Shown here piece after piece: positions 56,263 to 64,000 of a stretch of DNA of 64,000 nucleotides. The DNA comes from Glutinoglossum americanum (lineage: Eukaryota; Ascomycota; Geoglossomycetes; Geoglossales; Geoglossaceae), in the NCBI GenBank assembly GCA_020080175.1, contig JAGHQL010000001.1:1-64000 (forward strand), given 5' to 3'. Every line of letters begins with the position of its first letter. Within the stretch, counting starts at the first letter, position 1. Below the pieces are notes generated by a model. The model was given only the letters and a program-made list of their open reading frames with translations, was not told the DNA's origin and made no database searches. Both the position numbers and the translations under genes were made by a program.

Positions 56263-57318
56263 GTTTGGAATGGATACGGATTTGGCTCCCAGAGCAATGC
56301 TCCAGCATATCCCAACATGATTGAAGTATGATGGCACGTTACAGGAAATTCATTACGAGTATCCCTTGGCCTTGTCATGTGTGATGCACAGTTACTCTAT
56401 CTTCAGGGCCATATTAGGGAAAAGCTTTTTCAAGAAGAGAAAAGCCTATGGAAAAGAGTCGGCCACCAGAATCTACTCAGACGAATCCAGCCCCTTGTGG
56501 TAGATGTGGAGCTAGAAATATGCAGAAGCTGGGAAAGACTGATGTTTGAGGACCGGCAGACAGATCAAGAAGTTGATGTCGACCCAACAGATTGGTTCAG
56601 AAGTGAAACGTTGGAAAAGTTATAGAATATCCCCCATCACCAGTCGCCTGAGCAATGATTTCCCGGGATAAAATGACATTATGAGATTCGTTATGTAAGG
56701 GCGGTGTTGGGGTCTTTAGGGAGGCGATGAGGTATGCGGAGGAGGTTAGGAAGATGGGATTTGTGGGGGTTAGATTGTTTGGATGAGTAGAAACGTTCCA
56801 TTTCATTTCTTAATATGAAGCCGTGTATAATGGTCCCTGTTACGGAGAACATGCCACCCGAGTCGGAACTCAACATTTTCGTTCTTCGCAAGATTTACAA
56901 ATGACGTCTCACTCTCTGAACCTTGAGGTAGGGTGTCCGGTTTCGTGATAAGCCCCAGAGTCCTTAGGCGCTTATGATCGATACGTATTCGATTCGCAAT
57001 CCACGGCTGATATCGCCTGGTTGGGGCCAAGCCTCAATCCTGCACTTCATAAATGGCGACACTCTCCCTCTCAGCGAGCTCCGTCCAGCTAGGCTCCCCC
57101 CCATTTACATTCCCACCACCACCTCCCCTCACAGCTCCTCTATCACTCCGCGCCACAAGAACAGCCTGGCATTATCTCCAGCGAATACCCCTGAGCGGAG
57201 AACCATGAGGCCGTGCCTCACAACACAGTTTAGAGCTTAGATTTAATATCGTCCCCTTCTCGTGAAGCATCTCCCTGCCCCTCACCATCACACTCACACC
57301 TGGATGAAGTCTCCGCTT
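56263..57318. other. Intergenic with one unrecognised frame
   Basis: The 82-codon plus frame at 56377-56625 (HIREKLFQEEKSLWKRV..., ending DPTDWFRSETLEKL) looks protein-like but matches nothing I know. The remainder has overlapping short frames only. Confidence 0.35.
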
Positions 57319-58097
57319 CTAGCGACCTCTCCCTTCCTCTCCCTTCTCTTCCTCCATAACATCACAAGTCTCCTTATTCCCCTTCCCGCCCAAAAACAGC
57401 ATCGCTTCAGCCGCCACGGCACTGACTCGAATGGCATTCGCGACTGGTGCAGTGCCATAGCCATTCACTGCAGCACTTTGTAGGAATGAGAAGACATGTT
57501 GAGTTGGCACGTTGCCGAGCGTAGCTTGGAGCTTTGAGGCTAAGGATACTGTGAAGAGGAAGCCCAACAGAGGTTAGTGCGCTGAAGGTGTTTCAATCCT
57601 ATATGAGAAATGATGAGGAAAAACAGTAGAATGTTCTAAAGCAAGTGTTATATTCTTACCAGCCATGGGGCCGTTAGGACTAAACCTCAGTAAAATGCAG
57701 TCTGGTAAGGGTGAGCTTTAATAGAGTCCTGCAGCTTGGCTCCAAGGGCGTTATAGTCAACGGTGAGAACTTGATCTTTCCCTCGCCCGAGAATCTTAGT
57801 GATGGTCTGAGGGATATCCATCCCAGTCACATGTTGGTTGACACCTACAAAACCGGCCCCGAGAGCATCGATACCCTCTTTAGGAACAGCCCGATAATCA
57901 ATATCCGGAACTCGTGCTCTTACGTTACTCAAGGCATCAAAGTCCATCTGAGATAGACCCTGGTAGTCGATTTCTGCAATATTAGCTTTGGCGTTATCGA
58001 CCCCTTCGGTGCCTTTTCGCCTTAAGTGGTTGAGCTGGTCCCAATCGATGCCGATAGCTGTTGTGGTAAGTATAAGAAAGATGAGTTTAAGCCTCAT
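57319..58097 (-). pseudogene. ISG12/IFI6-like membrane protein gene, probably broken
   Basis: ISG12 (IFI27/IFI6) proteins are small hydrophobic proteins, mitochondrial and pro-apoptotic in animals; fungal relatives are uncharacterised. The 5' part (58097-57687) starts MRLKLIFLILTTTAIG, signal-peptide-like, then a hydrophilic segment (IDYQGLSQMDFDALSNVRAR) ending KAHPYQTAFY at a TGA. The 3' part (about 57557-57319) encodes LGFLFTVSLASKLQATLGNV and SFLQSAAVNGYGTAPVANAI, the Gly/Ala-rich ISG12 core. The bases between include GLVLTAPW in frame after the stop and a GTAAGA donor, but no splice joins both parts cleanly. Either a decayed gene or one with a misread intron. Its start lies only 42 bp from that of the next gene, divergent. 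Confidence 0.55.
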
Positions 58098-58139
58098 TTC
58101 TTGGTGATGATCGCTGAATCGAAGATAAGGCAAACAGGC

Positions 58140-60956
58140 ATGAGCCAGAGAGGTGCACACCGGAGAGGAGTCTTCGAAGACTATGTTATGTCAGTGTATC
58201 CTAACCGGCCAGGCCGAAACAAGACTAGCTTGCCTAAGTGGCCAAATTTTTGGCCACTTAGACACGCTAGTCCTATTTTAAATAGAGAGCATTCTGATCC
58301 TGATCTTCCAGATGCCACAGTCACCACAACAGCGGCAATGGATGCTGTCCAGACTCTTGGGTACATTGCTGCCCAGTCTGGCAAGTCTATCAAGGAGGCT
58401 ATTACCGAGCACTTAAGGCCTTGGACGAAAGAAAGACAACTAGATGAACTTCTCAAAATGTTCGATAATAGTTACGATCTCGACGAAATAGTGTCAGAGC
58501 TGGTCTCTGAGGCATGGAATTACATCGAGAGCCATGAACTCTGGACGATCCGATATCAGGATCTTGAGTCTCTTAAGAGAGACTTACAGTATGACGACTT
58601 TGTGGCCAAGCGAATGGATCACCATAAAGCAGTGACTAGCAGGAAGCGGATAGAGGGAATGACCATCTACAAAACTTGGGGCTACCTCCCTCAAGATGCT
58701 TTCCCAGACAGTATCAGTCCTCCGTGGTTTGGCGATAGGTTGCTGCGTAGCCTCAACCAACTCAGCAAGCATTGCTCTTTGAAGGAAGCCATACCATTGT
58801 TGGAAATAGCTATAAGAGATCGTCTGGATGACCCAGATGTTGCTAACAGGAGCAAATCCATTCAATATCTTACTCTTAACGATGTCACCAAGGTCCTCAA
58901 ACGTGTTAAATATGGTGGTGGGGAACTCGCAAAGCAAGCCAACACCAGAGAATCCCTGACGGATATGGGCATATTAGGTATATCTGATCCGCTGGTGTAG
59001 TTCTAGGCTGACTGTATATGTACAGACGCGGAAGCATCGCTTAACCTCACAACTGGGCCGAGCGCGGAGGGAGAAGGGGGCGGTGGCAAGGACAAAGATG
59101 ATGAGGTAGAGGCCGCCGACTCTGTGGATGAGGAAGGGGCCACCGACTCCCTAGATGAGGAAGGGGCCGCCGACTCCGTGGAAGAGGAAGGGGCCACCGA
59201 CTCTCTAGATGAGGAAGGGCCTGCCGACTCTGTGGAAGAGGAAGAACAAGAAGACGAGCAAATCGAGATGAAAAAAGTACCTCAAGAGGGTAAAGTGAAG
59301 ACGAAAGCAGGTACGACGATGACAAAACCACCAACAAAGGTGCTCCAGTGCGGATGCGCTTCTATTTGTTCTGCCCTTTTACCAAGAATCCCATCTGCCA
59401 GCGTTCAGCTCGATGAAGAAGAGGGTCTGGGGTTGCTTGAGTGGTCGCATGATTTGCAGTGGGCAAACTTTTGCAAGAACCATCTTAGACGTCTTGCAGG
59501 CGGTGGTTTGGATATGTATACCAATATCACAAAAACCGAGCTCCTCAAACGTCTCAAGCTGGTGTTTCACTATCGTGCCGATCTTAGCATGGTACGAACT
59601 AAGAAACCGCGATATTTCCGACGTACAAGTCGAGTTCCTGGTAGCATCATGGCTAGACTTGGTCCGTATATGTACACACCAAAAAAATCAGATACGTTTA
59701 CCTTCGACGCCAAACAGGTGTTTAACCGGTTTGCTGGCTGCGCCAATGCATGGGATACCTTCCAAGAAGATGGTACGATCAATATCGATGGCGTGTTCAG
59801 TTATATCCTTGAGCCGGAGATCTTCAAGCTCATTGAGGAGGAATTTGATATGTACCTGTATCATCTCCGCGATGAGCAGGACGGACAAAAACGCCGGGGA
59901 TGGATGCGCCACATGCTTTATTCTCTTGTCCAACAGCTTGTCCGGCAGGACCCTGTCTATTATGCACTCATGGCAGCCTCGCGGCCAGACAAAAATACCT
60001 GGTTGATATGCTATCCCTACTACGTCAAGTATCAGGTTGAGGGTGAAAGTACTGGTTTCGCTCATCTGGATATTAATGTCGATAGGTTTGTGGAAACGGG
60101 TCGTGGAAAAAATATCATTCAAGGATCCCTTAGCTTGGACGACGAGAACGAGCATGGCTGCACTTTGTTGGTGTTTGGATTCCACCGTCATATTCACGAA
60201 TGGTGGGCGCGGGTAAAGCAACGAGGACAGGACAGTTCAGGCTATACAACAAATGCAAAGAAGACATATCTTCCTGTTGACCAGCAAGACTTCGGCAGAC
60301 TTGTTCCTGTTCCTTGCAAGCGTGGAGCGGTGCGGATCACTATGCCAGAAATACTTCATGGGTCAACCCCAAAAGCGAAGAACATTCGGCGAACACTATT
60401 CAATTGGCCTACTGGAATACGTGCAGACCACCAGACATTAGACATGGAAGAAGCAGAGACGTGGAATCAAGTGGCGCAATGTCACCAGTCTATGGAGGCG
60501 CCAATGAAGAGCACAAGCGGAGAAGGATTTCGATATGGCCGACCATTGTTTCCTTTTCCCGGCGTGACAAAGTTAAGCAGTACGAGCTGCGTGGGGGACT
60601 CTTTGATCGGAGTCCGGCGGTGGGACGACATACGGGTTGAAGAAGAACGGAACATTCTCCTTGGAGCTGATGATGAATCGGCCTTGCAACTAGCTAAAGA
60701 GATTCGTGAACGTCTTGTACGGGCGTTCTTCAATGCGTTTCCTTACGTCCGGATGAACGAAGAGCGAGCATACCAAGATCGTTCTTACTTCCGGAACAAG
60801 TACCGGCCCCGCCCTGAAGCAGAACGAGATGAGAGCAGTCTTTCAAGTGAGGCATTGAGCAGTATGTCACTTGCTGATGACGATGAGGACGCGGAAGATT
60901 TTGAGGAGGGAGATAGCGAGCTCGAAGTAGGCATGGAGGAACCATTAGAGCAGTAG
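58140..60956 (+). CDS. Large accessory protein with 2-oxoglutarate/Fe(II) oxygenase-like core
   Basis: Exons 58140-58977 and 59026-60956 (48-nt intron GTATAT..GTACAG with CTGAC branch) give 922 residues. N-terminal ~280 residues: unknown helical region (VQTLGYIAAQSGKSIKEAI, FVAKRMDHHKAVTSRKRIE, GMTIYKTWGYLPQDAFP). Then a low-complexity acidic segment of 12-residue repeats, ATDSLDEEGAAD and variants (about 59110-59260). The C-terminal part has GFAHLDINVDRF (H-x-D, ~60058), VRITMPEILHGSTPKAKNIR (distal His and Arg, ~60330-60395) and RRTLFNWPTGI. H-x-D...H...R is the metal/2OG pattern of the double-stranded beta-helix dioxygenases. Substrate unknown. The acidic tail (ADDDEDAEDFEEGDSELEV) and KRRG motifs suggest a nuclear protein. 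Start chosen at MSQRGAHRRG, the first ATG after the divergent gene. No break seen. Confidence 0.62.
59110..59260 (+). repeat. Acidic 12-codon coding repeats
   Basis: Four to five 36-nt units coding for (G)A(T/A)DS(L/V)(D/E)EEG, alternating two variants. They lie inside the linker of the oxygenase-like protein and are probably variable in number between strains. Confidence 0.75.
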
Positions 60957-63900
60957 ATAATATGTAGAAGCATCTATAGAGTACAATGACAATGTATATT
61001 TTCAACATCACCTTTTTGAATGCGACTTGCAGATTCAGTAATCACTCCAGACATCTGATATCAGTCCCTGCTTCAACAAAAGAGGCTCCAATCTTAGGAA
61101 TGACCTCTCCCAAAAATGTTCCAACTCTAGGAGCTAGACGAGAGTCGAAGAGCCCATACTAGAGGTCAAACCGCCTATTACCTTACCGGGATACTAAAAT
61201 TAGCATCTCAATACTGAGCGTCAGAAAACGGGACCCCTCTCTTTCTCATCGACGACCTTTGCCCAACTAAAGTCACCAGAAAGACTAGCAATGACTGAGA
61301 ACAAGAGGAAGATAGATCTTAAGAGGAGGAAGAAAGCCGATCTGGGAGCTGGATGCTATTTTTGACAGTAGGCTTGGTTACTTGTATTTCACGCCGAGGT
61401 CCCCCCACGAGGAACCAGTTTGGGACACCTCCACTAGCCATATTATCAAGGATGCTAATTGAAGCGTGCTGATTGTCAGTTCTTCCCCCACTTACTCTAC
61501 AGCCGAACCAGAACGGGCAAAATGGTACGGGGCTCGGTTTTAAGGCTGTTGGGGGATATTGCAAAAGGGCTTATTAAAACTTCGTCATTAAAGCGGCGTC
61601 TTCCGGCCTTCGCTTTAGCAAGATAAGGTTTTCCTGGGGTTTTCCGAAGCGCTCAGCACTTGGGGGGGGAACGTAGGCCTTAGAATCATTCACAAATGTG
61701 TGCGGTAGCGCTTTCCTAGAGGGTCTGCACGTATGATCGTTGGCGAACCCAGGCCCTGATGGCCGTAGTGAAGTGGCGAGTTCATGGCATTTCTGGAATA
61801 CGTGCTGCGCATGCCTTTATAAGGAAGCGCTAGTTCCGCGATGGTAGCTCCGGAGAGAGTGGAAAGTGATGCTTCCTGCGAGCTCCTCCCTTGCGATCAT
61901 TCCATCCAACGGAGTGTTTTCGGAATGTCGGACCAGAGCCCCGATGATCCGGTGCTATCTTCTTTTGCCATCTCCCCACCTTCAAACCATGCAGGCAGCT
62001 AGCCACTCTCTTGTTACAACGGCTCTGCTCTTATTATCTTCTCGAGCAAGTTGAACATTTAAATCGTAGTCGTAAGCTGTCGGCGATAATCGCATGTGCG
62101 AAGGGACTCCGGGTGCGAAAATTTCTACTAACAATTAGCGGATAATATTGAGACATAATAGGATAGTAATTCACCTTTTCTACTCGGGAGAACCTTCCGA
62201 ATGCTTCAGGAACATCCAATAGGAATTCCAATAACTTCTCGAACAAATTGTCATGCTGGGCAATAGATTCTCAACAGACTCCGCAGGAAATCCAGCTGCA
62301 TACCTGACCCAGCTTCCAAACGGAATCTGTTTGAATTGCAAATTACTTGCCCCGCCGATGCAAGTGTCAGCGTCCATCCTGCCTACTGCTTCCAGTGGTG
62401 TCCATGTCCAAACCAAATTCGGGGAAAGGGGTCGTTGCCAAAGCCGCTCCAGTATTCCGTGAATCTCTTGACCAACGCTCAGATCAAGAAAAAGCTCTTG
62501 CTAATCTACTTCCAAATGAAGAAGCACGGGAGGGGTGTCTAATGTGGTCTCAAGTCGATTTCGTAGTATAGGACCTGGAAGGCTGTCATTTTAATATAGC
62601 TGGAATTGGAAAAGACGTTTGAGGTCGTCCATATTATCGCCTTGGAGGATTTTCACAGCCTCACTCTTTAACTAGCTCATTAAGACAGCGCTTTTCCTGA
62701 TGCATAGAGGAGTAGGTTCTGATGAATGCAACCTCGGCGACACTCCCGTATAGGAATTAGGGGGCAAAAGGAAGGGAAAAGCTTGCTTCACAAATACACC
62801 TTCATGGACCTGACAAGTAGCATCAATTAGTAAAACTTTAGGTGTGATTCTGACTACTGATCCGTCACATTTGTGTGTAGTAATTTTTAATTTGTTTTTT
62901 TTTTTTTTTCGGGGGAGAGTCAACGTCCCCCCTGCCAGACCTGATCTGTGGCGTTGATCTAGTGCAGGCGAGTTGGCTGTAAGTTCATGCCGGTGTATGA
63001 ATTTACCACCTAGTCCATGTGGCTTCTCCAGGCCTTTTGAGGTCTTATCCCTTGCCGATCTTTGCTCGCCATTGGAGGGCTGCGGGAAGGCAACCCTGTC
63101 ATGCTTTAATGATAGCCAGTAACTCCATGACCTGCCGAGACGCTAAGATGTCATAAGCATACCCCTCTGAGATTATACCCCGGAACTCACCATGGTTTGT
63201 CTCATCATGCACCTGGGCTAGCACACCGAAACACCAGCCCTAATGTCTATTATCTACACTTTTTTCTCACAGCCCAATCAACACAAGAGATAGCCTTCAC
63301 TATACTCCAACTCCTTAGTCTCATACCCTATCCAATACGAGAAATCCTGCCATTTTTCTCCTCAAGCCGGGTCGGATGCTGACGCAATCAGTAATATCCA
63401 AGGTCAAGTAGTTCGCAATTCTACCTTAATCGCAAGGGTACCGCTGACACTGTGCGATGTAGTCAACCGGAGAGTCTTTCTCAAAAGGGGCGCTAAACAC
63501 TAAGGCACTCGGATACTGTGGGCCCTTGTAGATAGTTCGTAAGTAGATCGACAAGTCTTGAGAGGAGGATTGGAGAAATGGATCCTATGAGACAGCCTCC
63601 ACCATTCCTGAGGGATTCACACCTTAGTTGAAACTATTCCCAGTGTGTCATAGACTTTAGGGGGAAGGACTGGTCTACGCCATCCAATGCCCGCTGACCA
63701 ATCCAAGTGAACCCTTAAGACACTACACTACCCAGTCTAGATAGTTCTGGCATCTTAGGAATCAATATTGTCGTGTTAGCAAAACTTTAACCGTGTAGGC
63801 ATCGGTCTGCCTTTCTAGGTAGAAAGGAAGCGTTCTAATGCCATCTGACGCTAGCTAGGCTGAAACGGAGACGCTAAACCCTTCCGTTCAAATACTCCGC

Positions 63901-64000
63901 AAAACCCGCACTGCCATACGCTGGGCCGAGCCAAGGAGAGGCCATCCGTATCCAATGGATGAAGCCTGTACTGCTCATAACGAATTTCCAAACTAGGCCA
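60957..64000. other. Right edge, no gene recognised
   Basis: Short frames on both strands only. The minus-strand pair 62034-62246 and 62180-62416 overlaps; one frame contains LFEKLLEFLLDVPEAFGRFS, weakly like N-terminal helices of fungal STAND proteins, but no NACHT follows. A minus-strand stretch at about 63440-63550 reads YLRTIYKGPQYPSALVFSAP, protein-like but unplaced. A T run lies at about 62897-62911. Confidence 0.4.

Larger units (their letters stand above)
28350..64000 (+). mobile_element. Possible Starship-like giant element or its remnant (right end not seen)
   Basis: Seen: a DUF3435 recombinase as the first gene, directed inward; to its left only conserved genes; to its right 35 kb without a recognised housekeeping gene but with NACHT-ankyrin receptors, transposons and unknown genes. 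Known: Starships have their captain at one end reading into the cargo, and NLR-like receptors are frequent cargo. Inferred: the compartment is a decayed Starship or was built around one. No terminal repeat or target duplication could be defined, and the right end may be outside the window. Confidence 0.3.

Noticed and set aside
59003-59337. Minus-strand Ser/Pro- and Leu/Pro-rich frames
   Set aside because: Complement of the acidic coding repeats of the plus-strand oxygenase-like gene.
62034-62416. N-terminus of a third STAND receptor on the minus strand
   Set aside because: One helix-like segment only; frames overlap, stop early and no NACHT motif follows.
63440-63550. Protein-like minus-strand stretch near the right edge
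   Set aside because: Too short, ends in stops, and I cannot assign it to a family or element.

Overview
The window reads as nuclear DNA of a filamentous ascomycete (Pezizomycotina). Coding genes are broken by 48-126 nt introns with GT..AG ends. The housekeeping proteins (FNIP/Lst4, Esf1, Arc1) are fungal, and NACHT-ankyrin receptors, a DUF3435 recombinase and Ty3/gypsy debris are typical of that group. I could not place it below that level; a pezizomycete is only a guess. Intergenic DNA in the left half carries many A, T, C and G homopolymer runs.

Left half, about 1-28.3 kb, is an ordinary core region: an FNIP/Lst4-like protein (-), a secreted GMC oxidoreductase (-, one apparent frameshift), a nucleotidyltransferase-fold-like protein (+), an unrecognised degraded locus cut off by a Ty3/gypsy relic, a conserved helical protein (-), a PflX-like radical SAM protein (-) divergent from ESF1 (+), and ARC1 (-) convergent with ESF1.

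Right half, about 28.4-64 kb, changes character abruptly. Its first gene is a degraded DUF3435 tyrosine recombinase, the family of Starship captains, reading inward. It is followed by an AT-rich, RIP-like stretch with a broken membrane-protein gene. After that I recognise no housekeeping gene: a 2078-residue NACHT-ankyrin receptor (-), a PD-(D/E)XK-like gene (-) with a truncated duplicate, a Tc1/mariner transposase (+) and a second Tc1 fragment, a PNP-NACHT-ankyrin receptor (+) with near-identical 99-bp repeats and an assembly gap, a zinc-knuckle-like protein (-), an ISG12/IFI6-like locus (-) and a two-exon gene with a 2-oxoglutarate/Fe(II) oxygenase-like core (+).

A pair of inverted ~330-bp repeats at 35.05-35.37 kb and 53.32-53.65 kb brackets the two receptors, the nuclease-like gene and the Tc1 elements. 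Short SINE-like, MITE-like and fold-back repeats are scattered here. The most interesting reading is a decayed Starship-like giant transposon, or an accessory compartment seeded by one, carrying an immunity/allorecognition-like gene set. The recombinase family, receptor architectures and inverted repeats are visible in the sequence; the joint system is inference.
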